Shown here piece by piece: positions 21,035 to 29,563 of a stretch of 54,727 nt of DNA. This DNA is from Phycisphaera sp. GTDB taxonomy: Bacteria; Planctomycetota; Phycisphaerae; Phycisphaerales; Zrk34. The position numbers and the translations under genes are program-made. Every line of letters begins with the position of its first letter. Positions within the stretch are counted from its first letter, which is position 1. The DNA lies in contig WGMA01000055.1 of NCBI GenBank assembly GCA_016125285.1, positions 1-54,727 of the forward strand, written 5' to 3'. The notes beneath the pieces were generated by a model. It was not told where the DNA came from, searched no databases, and saw only the letters and a program-made list of their open reading frames with translations.

Positions 21035-22384
21035 ATGAAGACCAAGTTTCTGATCGCAGGGTTGGTGTTGGCGACTTCCGCCGGCGCCTTTGCGGCCGCC
21101 CCGGCCAATAAGGACGTCGACGTGGTTGCCGAGTTGCAGGCCTTGAAGGCCGAAGTGGCTCGCTTGCGGGCCGAGAGTGGCGACACGTGGCTGAATCAGC
21201 GTCGCGCTGAAGAGGTCAAGGCGCTGGTGCACGAGGTGCTGGCCGACGCGGACACCCGCGCCAGCCTCGCCGGTGAAGGCATGACTGCCGGCTACAACAA
21301 GCACTTCTTCCTCGCCAGCGAGGACGGCAAGTTCCTGATGCAGGTCTTCGGACAGCTGCAGTTCCGCTACATCGCCAGCTTCAACCAGAAGGACGGCGTG
21401 TCGGGTCACAGCGACGACGACGAGGACGAGGGCTTCCAGTTCCGCCGCGCGAAGGTCGGATTCGAGGGCCACGTCGAGGCCGGTCGCCAGTGGGACTACG
21501 AAGTCGTGCTCGCCACCGACTACTCCGACAGCCTCATCTTCGCTGAGGACCTGACCATCGGCACGCAGATCGCCGACGGCCTGTACCTCAAGGCCGGTAA
21601 GTTCAAGCTGCCGTTCCTCCGTGAGGAGCTGACCAGCTCGCGTCGCCAGCTGGCCGTGGATCGCGGCGTGGTGTCCGAGTACTTCACGCTCAACCGTGCC
21701 GAGCAGGTTCAGCTCAAGTACGATCCCATGGACGCTGTGAAGCTCATGGTTTCGCTCAGCGACGGCGCCAACTCCGAGACCAGCACCATCGGCGCCGATT
21801 CCTCCGAGTTCGCCATCACGGCTCGCGCCGACGTCAAGCTCGCCGGCGAGTGGGGCCAGATGAAGGACTACAACGCGTGGGAAGGCGAGCCCTTCGCCGC
21901 GTTCGTCGGTGGCGCCCTCCACTACGAGCTGGGTGACGGCAAGAACGGCCAGGCGTTCGACGCGTTCAGCTGGACCGTTGACGGCTCGGTCGAGACCAAC
22001 GGTCTCGGCGTGTCGGTCGCCGGTATGGGTGCTCACATCGAGCCCGACAGCGGCGACAGCGCCGATATCTACGGCCTCGTGGTTCAGGGTGCCTACCAGG
22101 TCATCCCGAACAAGCTCGAGCCCTTCGTGAAGTTTGAGTTGATCGACTCGAACGACACCGGCTCCGATGACACCGCCTACTTCCTGACCTTCGGCGGTAA
22201 CTACTACTTCGACAAGCACGACGCGAAGTTCACCCTCGACATGATCTGGTGGATCGACGGCAGCCTGCCGCCGGCCAACCCGATCGGTGCGAGTGCGACC
22301 AGCTCGGGTCTCGGCTTCGCCTCCGGCGATCCGCACTCCGAGGACGCGCTTGTCCTGCGTGCTCAGTTCCAGCTGCTGTTCTAA
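21035..22384 (+). CDS. Outer-membrane porin, OprO/OprP (phosphate-selective porin) family
   Basis: A 449-residue protein. AAGGAG precedes the ATG with good spacing and a clean signal peptide follows (MKTKFLIAGLVLATSAGAFA). A short coiled coil (VVAELQALKAEVARLRAE, residues about 29-46) precedes the barrel, as in other porins of this family, and could trimerise or bind the cell wall. The barrel shows alternating strands (FGQLQFRYIASF, FQFRRAKVGFEGHV) and ends with a C-terminal aromatic strand (LRAQFQLLF). Despite the name, many members are general anion or sugar porins. The strong promoter, long leader and terminator suggest a highly expressed single gene. Confidence 0.9.
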   Translation: MKTKFLIAGLVLATSAGAFAAAPANKDVDVVAELQALKAEVARLRAESGDTWLNQRRAEEVKALVHEVLADADTRASLAGEGMTAGYNKHFFLASEDGKFLMQVFGQLQFRYIASFNQKDGVSGHSDDDEDEGFQFRRAKVGFEGHVEAGRQWDYEVVLATDYSDSLIFAEDLTIGTQIADGLYLKAGKFKLPFLREELTSSRRQLAVDRGVVSEYFTLNRAEQVQLKYDPMDAVKLMVSLSDGANSETSTIGADSSEFAITARADVKLAGEWGQMKDYNAWEGEPFAAFVGGALHYELGDGKNGQAFDAFSWTVDGSVETNGLGVSVAGMGAHIEPDSGDSADIYGLVVQGAYQVIPNKLEPFVKFELIDSNDTGSDDTAYFLTFGGNYYFDKHDAKFTLDMIWWIDGSLPPANPIGASATSSGLGFASGDPHSEDALVLRAQFQLLF

Positions 22385-22418
22385 AGCTGGTCTGACGCGA
22401 AAAGCCTAACGGCAACAC

Positions 22419-22448
22419 AACCCCCGCCCACTTGTGGGCGGGGGTTGT
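22419..22448. terminator. Strong hairpin terminator after the porin
   Basis: A 13-bp perfect GC-rich stem (22419-22431 with 22434-22446), 2-nt central gap. It lies between the porin stop and the stop of the convergent minus-strand gene, so it can serve both. Confidence 0.85.
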
Positions 22449-22838
22449 TCATTTACCGAAGCTCGCTCGCCACGCCGGTCCACCGGCCTCGCGCCGCAGC
22501 GTGACAAGCCCTTCAAACCCCGCCATCGTCACCCGCAGCGTCAGGCCCGTGTCGTCCTCCGACTCGACCACCGCCACGCCCGCGTCCACACGCGTCACGA
22601 CGCCGCGGTCGCCGCTCAGCGGGCCCTCGTACGTCAGGTACGCCCGCCGGTGATTTGGCAGCGCACGCAGCGTCAGCTCGCCCGCCGCGGCCCAGTCGCT
22701 CGCGGGCCGGTCCACACGCCACGTCCGCAGCGTCGCCTCGCCCGCAGACTCCGCGGGGTCCTCGATCATCCAGTCGTAGTGCGAATCATCGCCCCACGCG
22801 TGATGCAGCAGAACGGTGAACAGTTCCCGACGGTGCAT
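22449..22838 (-). CDS. LigD 3'-phosphoesterase-domain-like protein
   Basis: A 129-residue stand-alone domain. The pattern SHYDWMIED, then LRTWRV, then HRRAYLTYEGPLSGDRG and VVTRVDAG follows the phosphoesterase domain of bacterial non-homologous end-joining ligase LigD (LHYDFRLE, LKSWAV, EYADFEGTIP, GTVIVWDRG). The His of HYDW is a likely active-site residue. Small stand-alone homologues are common in planctomycetes. Whether it processes DNA 3' ends here is inference; no Ku or LigD gene is in the window. Convergent with the porin. Confidence 0.7.
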   Translation of the reverse strand: MHRRELFTVLLHHAWGDDSHYDWMIEDPAESAGEATLRTWRVDRPASDWAAAGELTLRALPNHRRAYLTYEGPLSGDRGVVTRVDAGVAVVESEDDTGLTLRVTMAGFEGLVTLRREAGGPAWRASFGK

Positions 22839-22849
22839 GCCTACAATCC

Positions 22850-22878
22850 TTGAGTGAACGTACGCCTCGGCGTATCTT
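22850..22878 (+). promoter_or_regulatory. Promoter of the TPR lipoprotein operon
   Basis: TTGAGT, 17-bp spacer, TATCTT, about 35 bp before the ATG at 22914. The -35 overlaps the divergent gene's upstream region. Confidence 0.45.
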
Positions 22879-22913
22879 GGTCCGTTGGTCCGCTGATCTC
22901 AAGGATGGTAACG

Positions 22914-23651
22914 ATGAAGATGGAACTTCGCTGCTGGATCGTTTCGCTGTTCGCCCTGGCGCTGCTCGCTATCGGCGGGTGCGCCACCACGACTCCGATC
23001 GTCAACGCCCACGCCCGCCTCCAGGCCTACCGCGCCTATAAGGACGGCAACGTTGAAGAGGCGCGCGGCGTCTTCCAGAAATGCGTGGACCGCGACCCGA
23101 CCGAGTTGAAGAGCAACTACTACCTCGGCCGCATCCTGCTGGATCACTACGAGCAGCCCGCCGACGCCGCCAAACACTTCGAGACCGCCTACGCCGTGCT
23201 GCACAACCGCGCCGAGCAGCAGATCCGTGACAACCCGAACCTCGACAACACCGGCGTGCCCACGCCGACGCTGTCGCAGGTCGCCGACGGCCTCGCCGAG
23301 GCGATGTTCCGCCAGAAGCTCCGCACGCAGCTCGTCGGGTTCCTCAGCGAGGTCGTCGACTATCGCGGCTCCATCGAGGACTACCAGCGCAAGGGCCGCT
23401 ACCTCTATAAGCTCGGCGACCACGACGGCGCCCGCGACGCGTACATCACCGCCACGCGCATCGCCGGCAAGACCACCGTCGAGCCCTACGTCGAGCTCGC
23501 TGAGTTCTACGACAACATCGGCGCCCGCGACGAGGCGCTCGTCGCCCTGCGCAAGGCGTACGGCATCGACTCGACGTATCCCGACCTCGCCAAGCGCATC
23601 CGTGATCACGGCATGGTGCCCGGCCCGACCGTCGCGCTGCCCATCGAGTGA
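22914..23651 (+). CDS. TPR-containing lipoprotein
   Basis: A 245-residue protein. AAGGA eight bases upstream supports this ATG rather than earlier in-frame ones. The lipobox LLAIGGC predicts lipid attachment at the Cys and export. TPR-like helical repeats follow from about residue 40 (AYKDGNVEEARGVFQKCVDR, YLGRILLDHYEQPADAAKHF) and again near 175-235. First of three genes likely co-transcribed (20-nt gap, then a 4-nt overlap). Probably an outer-membrane or periplasmic scaffold; specific role unknown. Confidence 0.85.
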   Translation: MKMELRCWIVSLFALALLAIGGCATTTPIVNAHARLQAYRAYKDGNVEEARGVFQKCVDRDPTELKSNYYLGRILLDHYEQPADAAKHFETAYAVLHNRAEQQIRDNPNLDNTGVPTPTLSQVADGLAEAMFRQKLRTQLVGFLSEVVDYRGSIEDYQRKGRYLYKLGDHDGARDAYITATRIAGKTTVEPYVELAEFYDNIGARDEALVALRKAYGIDSTYPDLAKRIRDHGMVPGPTVALPIE

Positions 23652-23671
23652 CCCACCACGCGGAGCCAACC

Positions 23672-24115
23672 ATGCGGACCGTCATCGTCACGCTCACGCT
23701 GCTCGTGCTCGCCTCGGCGATCGGCTGCACGCAGACCGACCACCCGCTGTTCGTCTCGCAGCCCGCGGCCGAGCTCAGCGACGAGCAGGCGCAGCAGGCG
23801 ATCATCGCGCTGGGGCGCGGCGACCGGGCGGCGTTGATTGCCATGGGCGTGCCCGCGGCGCAGGTGGATGACGCGATCGCCGCCGCGGGTCATGTCCCCG
23901 ACCTGCCCGACAGCCGCTTCGCGCTGGACGGCCGCGTCGGCAGCCGCTACTTCCGCCAGTACGTCGTGCAGACCACGTCGACGCCCGCCGAGATCGAGGT
24001 CCGCGTCTGGCTCGCGCAGCGCGCCGACGGGCGCATCCAGCCGACCGGCCTGATCGTGCTGCCACGCACCAACCGCGGCGAGTCCGTCGACGCGGCCAGG
24101 CAGGTGGGATCATGA
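23672..24115 (+). CDS. Small lipoprotein, unknown function
   Basis: A 147-residue protein with a lipoprotein signal (MRTVIVTLTLLVLASAIGC). The mature part is mixed helix and strand with no recognised domain; a stretch SDEQAQQAIIALGRGDRAAL is helical. GGAG lies close upstream. Its stop overlaps the next start as ATGA. Role unknown; likely acts with its two neighbours at the cell envelope. Confidence 0.75.
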   Translation: MRTVIVTLTLLVLASAIGCTQTDHPLFVSQPAAELSDEQAQQAIIALGRGDRAALIAMGVPAAQVDDAIAAAGHVPDLPDSRFALDGRVGSRYFRQYVVQTTSTPAEIEVRVWLAQRADGRIQPTGLIVLPRTNRGESVDAARQVGS

Positions 24116-24576
24116 CCGACGACACGCGTGCCGACGACCTCGACCACCTCTACCTGCTGACCGTCTTTCACTACATCCTCGCCGTGCTCGTCGCGTTGGG
24201 GGCGTGCTTCCCCGCGGTCGTCCTCGCGTTTCGCCTGTTCATGAACGCCGCCGGCCTGCACGGCGACGGCACCGGCGCGACCGAGGGTGCCTCCGCCGAC
24301 GACCCGGCGCTCCAGACGTTCGGCTCGTTTACGCCCGCCCTCGCCGTCGTATCCGTCGCGCTCGGCTGGCCGCTGTCAATCTGCATCGCGTTCGTCGCGC
24401 GCGGCCTGCACAACCGCATGCGCTACGCCTATTGCCGCACGATCGCCGCGATCGAATGCCTGCTGTTTCCGTTCGGCACGCTGCTCGGCGCGTTCTCGCT
24501 GACGGTGCTCGCCCGCGACTCGGTCAGACGGCTGTTCGCCGCGTCGTCGTCCGTCGAGGCGCACGCGGAAAGTTAA
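24112..24576 (+). CDS. Small integral membrane protein, unknown function
   Basis: A 154-residue protein with three predicted membrane segments: about 17-42 (LTVFHYILAVLVALGACFPA), about 75-98, and about 112-134. Translationally coupled to the lipoprotein gene before it. I recognise no family motif. The acidic N-terminus (MTDDTRADDLDHL) should face the cytoplasm. Confidence 0.75.
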   Translation: MTDDTRADDLDHLYLLTVFHYILAVLVALGACFPAVVLAFRLFMNAAGLHGDGTGATEGASADDPALQTFGSFTPALAVVSVALGWPLSICIAFVARGLHNRMRYAYCRTIAAIECLLFPFGTLLGAFSLTVLARDSVRRLFAASSSVEAHAES

Positions 24577-24653
24577 CGCGGATAAATCCGATGCGTGCCC
24601 GATCGCCGCGAGGTACAATGTCACCTTGTCCTCAACGTGGATTCGGGTCCGCC

Positions 24654-25085
24654 ATGCCACAGCAGATGATCAACGACGAGGTCTTGGGCCGGCTGGTCTG
24701 GGATCGCCGCTACGAGTGGTGGTCCGGCGAGACACAGTTCGCGCCCGGGCACGAGGTGCACATCTCGATCGAGACCGAAGTGGACGATGAGGAAGAGGTG
24801 CTGCAGCGGGCGCGCCGCGCGTTCCAGCGATTGCGCACGCTGCGCGACCAGGTGTGTCGCGCCGCCGCGTCGGAGCTGCTCGCGGAGTACAACGCGGACT
24901 GGAACGACGGCGAGCCGATCGGCGCCGAGGCGTTCATCGATCGCATGACGCTCAGCGACATCACGTTCTACGCCGACGGCTCGGCCGAGCTGTTCTTCGA
25001 CGCCGGGGCGATGTTCGAAGGCCGCAGCATCGTCGTGTCGGTCGACGCCGACGGCGCGATCGAAGAGGCGGCGATCTCCGGATAG
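24654..25085 (+). CDS. DUF2262-like protein
   Basis: A 143-residue soluble protein. It has the DUF2262 layout: an N-terminal LGRLVWDRRYEWWSG strand pair, a central helical region and the C-terminal DRMTLSDITFYADGSAELFF block. These proteins have no established function. It stands alone, convergent with the FAD oxidoreductase gene and only seven bases from it. A -10-like TACAAT lies at 24614-24619 but a convincing -35 is missing. Confidence 0.65.
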   Translation: MPQQMINDEVLGRLVWDRRYEWWSGETQFAPGHEVHISIETEVDDEEEVLQRARRAFQRLRTLRDQVCRAAASELLAEYNADWNDGEPIGAEAFIDRMTLSDITFYADGSAELFFDAGAMFEGRSIVVSVDADGAIEEAAISG

Positions 25086-25092
25086 CAATGGA

Positions 25093-26259
25093 TCAGACGG
25101 TGGGGCTGTCGCTGTCGTCGCCCGTCACCGCGGCGTGCTGCAGGCGGGCGCTGCGGTTGAGGATCACGTGCTGCCACGCGTCGTGCCACGCCGCGGGGCT
25201 GAACATCCCCTTGTGAAAGAACACGACCTGCGCCAGCGAGCGCAGCACGCGGCTGCCCAGCATCAGGTTGTACAGCCCGTTCGGCGGTCGCATGTCGATC
25301 GACGCACGCATCAGCCGCTTGACGCCGAAGCGGGGCAGCTGGCGGCTCATCACGCGGATCGGGTCCGGCCCGTTGTCGAGCAGGTGGTCGCACACGGCGA
25401 GCCCGGCGAGGCGTCCGTAGTCGAGCGCGGTGTGGATGCCCCCGGCCGTCAGCGGCGAGACCATGCCCGCCGCGTCGCCGACCAGCATCACGTTGTCGCG
25501 GCCGATCGGCTTGACCAGCCCGCCCACCGGGATCAGCCCGCCGCGCTTCGACACACACTCGGCCGCGCTGAAATCGAACACCTTGCGGACCTGCTCCATG
25601 AACGGCTCGAGCTTCACTTCGCGGCCCTTGCGCACGGCGAGGCCCACCTGGTAGATGTCCACGCCCGGCACGACCCACGCGATGTAGCCCGGCGCCAGCT
25701 CGCTGTCGAGGAACACGTGCAGGCGATCGGGGTCGACGCCGCGCACGTTGGTGTACTCGGCCTCGACGCCGACGAGGTGCTGCGTGTTGCGGCCGAGGTT
25801 GAACATCTCGGCGACCTTCGACTTCGCGCCGTCGGCGCCGATGAGGTAGCGGCCCTCGACGTCGCGTTCCTTGAAGCGGAGCAGGTCGCCGTGCTTCTCG
25901 ACGCCGCGGAACGGCGCGTCGCAGCGCACCTCCGCGCCGGACGCCTCGGCGTGCTGGGCCCACCAGCGCAGCAGGCCCGGCGTGTCGGTCGCCAGGAAGT
26001 AGTAGCCGGGCGAGACGAGGTCGACGGACTTAAGCGACGGCGCGTAGAGGCGCACGCCGCGCACCTTGCGGGTGAACTGCCGCGGGGCGTCCCAGCCGTC
26101 GGCGACCTCCTTGACGAGGATGCCGGTGGTGTGCGGCCTGGCGCCGGGGTCGGGCTTCTTTTCCAGCACGAGCGTGCGCAGGCCACGCCTGGCCGCCGCG
26201 TCAGCGCACGCCAGGCCGGCGAATCCGGCTCCCGAAATGACCAGGTCGTAGCTGTCCAT
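25093..26259 (-). CDS. FAD-dependent oxidoreductase, geranylgeranyl-reductase family
   Basis: A 388-residue flavoprotein. The dinucleotide-binding motif VISGAGFAGLACADAA is at the N-terminus, and the second FAD motif VGDAAGMVSPLTAGGIHTA is near residue 265. Overall it fits the reductase family that saturates isoprenoid chains or acts as aromatic-ring monooxygenase-like enzymes. The substrate cannot be determined; quinone side chains or archaeal-type lipids would be guesses. Divergent from the ArsR-methyltransferase gene with an 82-bp gap. Confidence 0.8.
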   Translation of the reverse strand: MDSYDLVISGAGFAGLACADAAARRGLRTLVLEKKPDPGARPHTTGILVKEVADGWDAPRQFTRKVRGVRLYAPSLKSVDLVSPGYYFLATDTPGLLRWWAQHAEASGAEVRCDAPFRGVEKHGDLLRFKERDVEGRYLIGADGAKSKVAEMFNLGRNTQHLVGVEAEYTNVRGVDPDRLHVFLDSELAPGYIAWVVPGVDIYQVGLAVRKGREVKLEPFMEQVRKVFDFSAAECVSKRGGLIPVGGLVKPIGRDNVMLVGDAAGMVSPLTAGGIHTALDYGRLAGLAVCDHLLDNGPDPIRVMSRQLPRFGVKRLMRASIDMRPPNGLYNLMLGSRVLRSLAQVVFFHKGMFSPAAWHDAWQHVILNRSARLQHAAVTGDDSDSPTV

Positions 26260-26296
26260 GGGCGAAGCATTGTAGTGGACTTTTCACCCGCTGTGC

Positions 26297-26325
26297 TTGA
26301 CTGTCGCGGGCCATGTTGTAACAAT
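26297..26325 (+). promoter_or_regulatory. Weak promoter of the arsR-type gene
   Basis: TTGACT at 26297-26302 followed by a poor -10 (TAACAA at 26319-26324). The operator palindrome begins in the -10, so a bound repressor would block transcription. Confidence 0.35.
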
Positions 26326-26347
26326 TCATCCGGATAGACGGATGAAT
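26324..26347. promoter_or_regulatory. Perfect 9-bp palindrome, candidate ArsR-type operator
   Basis: ATTCATCCG and CGGATGAAT separated by 6 bp. The right arm overlaps the first start codon of the ArsR-methyltransferase gene. Position and symmetry fit autoregulation by an ArsR-family dimer. The same site could not be found upstream of ahcY, so co-transcription would be needed for joint control. Confidence 0.65.
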
Positions 26348-27307
26348 CATATGCCCGCAACCTCGCCCCCCATGCTGAGCTGGATGAACGCGCTGGCCGA
26401 CGCGACGCGGGCCCGGGCGCTGCGTGTGCTGGAGCGGGCGGAGCTGACCGTCGCCGAGCTGTGTTCGGTGCTGCAACTGCCGCAGTCGACCGTGTCGCGG
26501 CACCTGAAGGTGCTGGCGGACGAGGGTTGGGCGGCGTCGCGGCCGGAGGGTACGAGTCGGCTTTACCGCATGACGCTCGACGAGCTCGACCCCGCGGCGG
26601 CGCGACTGTGGCGACTCCTGCGGGAGCAGACCGCCGGGACGTCGCCCGCCGACGAGGACGACCGCCGACTCGAACGCGTGCTCGCCCAGCGTCAGACCCG
26701 CAGCGAGGCGTTCTTCTCGAGCGCCGCGGGGCAGTGGGACAAGATGCGGCGTGAGCTGTTCGGCGAACGGTTCGACCTGCACGCGATCGCCGCGCTGCTC
26801 GACCCGGCGTGGCACGTGGGTGATCTGGGCTGCGGCACGGCGCGCATCGCCGAGACGGTGGCGCCTTACGTGGCGCGCGTCACCGCCGTCGACGCGTCGG
26901 CGGCGATGCTCAAGGCCGCGAAGAAGCGGCTGAAGGACGCGGGCAACGTTACGCTCAAGCGCGGCCAGCTCGAGGCGCTGCCGATCGACGACGCTACGCT
27001 CGACGCCGCGGTGATCGACCTCGTGCTGCACCACGTCGCCGACCCCGGCGCCGTGCTCGCCGAGACCGCCCGCGTGCTCAAGCCCGGCGGACGCGTGCTC
27101 GTGGTCGACATGCTCCGTCACGACCGCGCCGAGTATCAGCAGCACATGGGCCACGTGTGGCTCGGCTTCGAGCAGAAGCAGTTCGACGCGTGGATGACCG
27201 ACGCCGGGCTGACCGACGTGCGATTCCACCCGCTGCCCGTCGACGCCGACGCGAAGGGCCCGGGGCTGTTCACGGCAACGGCAATGAAACGAAATGGCCG
27301 CAGATAG
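26342..27307 (+). CDS. ArsR-family regulator fused to a SAM-dependent methyltransferase
   Basis: A 321-residue fusion (starting [10 protein letters not shown]; an ATG three codons later is an alternative). The ArsR helix-turn-helix covers about 15-80 ([20 protein letters not shown]). A class I methyltransferase follows from about 130, with SAM motif [13 protein letters not shown] near 158 and [12 protein letters not shown] near 218. It ends about 60 bp before ahcY, whose product removes the SAH that methyltransferases release. ArsR-type regulators SahR and SamR of the SAM cycle are known in Proteobacteria; this fusion may sense SAM/SAH directly through its second domain (inference). Confidence 0.88.
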   Translation: MNHMPATSPPMLSWMNALADATRARALRVLERAELTVAELCSVLQLPQSTVSRHLKVLADEGWAASRPEGTSRLYRMTLDELDPAAARLWRLLREQTAGTSPADEDDRRLERVLAQRQTRSEAFFSSAAGQWDKMRRELFGERFDLHAIAALLDPAWHVGDLGCGTARIAETVAPYVARVTAVDASAAMLKAAKKRLKDAGNVTLKRGQLEALPIDDATLDAAVIDLVLHHVADPGAVLAETARVLKPGGRVLVVDMLRHDRAEYQQHMGHVWLGFEQKQFDAWMTDAGLTDVRFHPLPVDADAKGPGLFTATAMKRNGRR

Positions 27308-27366
27308 ATGCGGATGAACACCGACTACTTTCAGACGAATCCAAGCAACCTAAAGGGAGTGATGCG

Positions 27367-28869
27367 ATGAGCACTGCAACGAGCAATCTGGGCGCACCGG
27401 TGGGCGAAGACCGCCCGGCGTTCAAGGTCCGCAATCTGGCCGAGGCCGAGCTGGGCCGCAAGGAGATCCGGCTCGCAGAGGACGAGATGCCCGGCCTGAT
27501 GGCGCTGCGGAAGAAGTACGGCAAGGACAAGCCGCTGGCGGGCGCGAAGATCATGGGCTCGCTGCACATGACGGTGCAGACGGCGGTGCTGATCGAGACG
27601 CTGGTCGAGCTCGGCGCAGACGTGCGCTGGGTGTCGTGCAACATTTTCAGCACGCAGGACAGCGCGGCGGCGGCGGTGGCGGTCGGGCCGAAGGGCACGG
27701 TCGACGACCCGAAGGGCGTGGCGGTGTTCGCGTGGAAGGGCGAGACGCTGCCGGAGTACTGGTGGTGCACGGCCGAGGCGCTGGTGTGGCCCGACGGCAG
27801 CGGCCCGGACCTGATCGTCGACGACGGCGGCGACGCGACGCTGCTCGTGCACAAGGGCTCGGAGTACCAGAAGGCCGGGGCGATCCCCGCGTCCAACCCC
27901 GACAAGATGAGCGAAGAGGAGTGCGTGTTCCACGACCTGCTGCGTGAGATCGGCGACCGGATCGACTGGACCGCGATGGCCGACGGCATCAAGGGCGTCA
28001 GCGAGGAGACGACCACCGGCGTGCACCGCCTGTACCATTTCGCGAAGGAAGGCAAGCTGCTGTTCCCCGCGATCAACGTCAACGACTCGGTCACCAAGTC
28101 GAAGTTCGACAACCTCTACGGCTGCCGCCACTCGCTGATCGACGGCCTGAACCGCGCGACCGACGTGATGATGTCCGGCAAGGTCGCGGTGGTGTGCGGC
28201 TACGGCGACGTCGGCAAGGGATGCGCCCAGTCGCTGCGCGGCCAGGGCGCCCGCGTGATCGTCAACGAGATCGATCCGATCTGCGCGCTGCAGGCGTCGA
28301 TGGAAGGCTACGAGGTCAAGCCCGTCGAGGACGTGGTGCACTTCGCTGACATCTTCGTCACGACGACCGGCAACAAGGACATCATCACCGCCGATCACAT
28401 GGCGAAGATGAAGGACAAGGCGATCGTCGGCAACATCGGCCACTTCGACAACGAGATCCAGATGGCGAAGCTCGCGAAGGTGCCGGGCATCAAGAAGATC
28501 AACATCAAGCCGCAGTACGACGAGTGGGTGTTCCCCGACGGCCACAGCGTGCTGATCCTCGCGGAGGGTCGCCTGCTGAACCTCGGCTGCGCGACGGGCC
28601 ACCCGAGCTTCGTGATGTCGGCGTCGTTCACGAACCAGACGATCGCGCAGATCGACCTGTGGCTCAGCGCCACCGGTAAGCCGACACTCAGCGGCACGAC
28701 GTACGAGTCGGGCAAGGTGTATGTGCTGCCGAAGATCCTCGACGAGGAGGTCGCCCGTCTGCACCTCGACAAACTCGGCGTGAAGCTGACGAAGCTGTCG
28801 AAGGAGCAGGCCGACTACATCGGCGTGCCGGTCGACGGGCCGTACAAGCCCGACCACTACCGCTACTAA
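27367..28869 (+). CDS. ahcY: Adenosylhomocysteinase (SAH hydrolase)
   Basis: A 500-residue cytosolic enzyme that splits S-adenosylhomocysteine into homocysteine and adenosine. NAD-binding [13 protein letters not shown] lies near residue 280, the substrate segment [14 protein letters not shown] near 95, and the family C-terminus KPDHYRY is intact. The length fits the longer bacterial type with an internal insert. AAAGGGAG precedes the ATG. Probably co-transcribed with the ArsR-methyltransferase fusion, and followed by a strong terminator. Confidence 0.97.
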   Translation: MSTATSNLGAPVGEDRPAFKVRNLAEAELGRKEIRLAEDEMPGLMALRKKYGKDKPLAGAKIMGSLHMTVQTAVLIETLVELGADVRWVSCNIFSTQDSAAAAVAVGPKGTVDDPKGVAVFAWKGETLPEYWWCTAEALVWPDGSGPDLIVDDGGDATLLVHKGSEYQKAGAIPASNPDKMSEEECVFHDLLREIGDRIDWTAMADGIKGVSEETTTGVHRLYHFAKEGKLLFPAINVNDSVTKSKFDNLYGCRHSLIDGLNRATDVMMSGKVAVVCGYGDVGKGCAQSLRGQGARVIVNEIDPICALQASMEGYEVKPVEDVVHFADIFVTTTGNKDIITADHMAKMKDKAIVGNIGHFDNEIQMAKLAKVPGIKKINIKPQYDEWVFPDGHSVLILAEGRLLNLGCATGHPSFVMSASFTNQTIAQIDLWLSATGKPTLSGTTYESGKVYVLPKILDEEVARLHLDKLGVKLTKLSKEQADYIGVPVDGPYKPDHYRY

Positions 28870-28909
28870 ACCGGCAGTCGGTGCTCAGGTTTCAGTGATC
28901 AATCACAAG

Positions 28910-28937
28910 CCCACGGGTTTCGGCCCGTGGGTTTTTT
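28910..28937 (+). terminator. Intrinsic terminator of ahcY
   Basis: CCCACGGG/CCCGTGGG 8-bp stem, 6-nt loop, then six T. Classical rho-independent terminator. Confidence 0.92.
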
Positions 28938-28967
28938 CATGCGCGAAACGCCGAGGCGATACGCGCG

Positions 28968-29480
28968 TCACTCGTCGTGATCTTCCTCGTGCGCCACGAG
29001 CGGCGCGGGATGGCTCGCGTCGCGGAACTCGGGGTGGCGGATCCGCCCTCCGGCGTCGGCGACCCACACATACAGCAGCGCGTTGAGCACGCACAGCACG
29101 AGCATCGCCGCGGCGATCGCACGCTGCCACTTCGGTCGCTTCCACAACGCCACGTACCCCCCGGCCGCCAGCACGCCGAGCATGTAGGTCATGAACGCCG
29201 CACGCTCGGCGCGGTACGCGTGCTCGTGCATCCATTGCGTGCCGGGCTCGTCCATCATCTTCGTCAGGTCGCCCGACATGAAGCGATCCATCGCCTCTTC
29301 GCCGGTCCACATCGTCACGCTCGCCGCGAGCGCCAGCGCGATCACGACGCCCAGCGACAGCAGCAGCGTGTGCTTGTCGTTGCGGATCACGCTGTAAAGC
29401 AGCGGCACGCAGACAAATGCCACGCCGAGGATCGGCACGTGGTTGATCATGACGTGGAGGTGTTCGAATTCGGTGCTCAT
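28968..29480 (-). CDS. Integral membrane protein, unknown function
   Basis: A 170-residue protein with about four membrane helices (VPILGVAFVCVPLLYSVI, LLLSLGVVIALALAASVTMW, MTYMLGVLAAGGYVALW, AIAAAMLVLCVLNALLYVWV). It is His-rich near the start (FEHLHVMINHVPI), a pattern seen in DUF2231-like membrane proteins and suggesting metal or haem ligands, which I cannot confirm. TAGAGT lies six bases before the ATG with no Shine-Dalgarno, so the transcript may be leaderless. Confidence 0.75.
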   Translation of the reverse strand: MSTEFEHLHVMINHVPILGVAFVCVPLLYSVIRNDKHTLLLSLGVVIALALAASVTMWTGEEAMDRFMSGDLTKMMDEPGTQWMHEHAYRAERAAFMTYMLGVLAAGGYVALWKRPKWQRAIAAAMLVLCVLNALLYVWVADAGGRIRHPEFRDASHPAPLVAHEEDHDE

Positions 29481-29563
29481 GCCCGAACTCTAGCCGGTGC
29501 GCGCGCGGTGCGGCCATCGGACAATCACCGATACCGTGTGGAGCGACCGACCCACGCGCGCCG

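Noticed and set aside
27308-27366. SAM or SAH riboswitch before ahcY, mtnB or metF
   Set aside because: The leaders are too short (59, about 53 and about 0-3 nt) and none shows the conserved cores of known classes.
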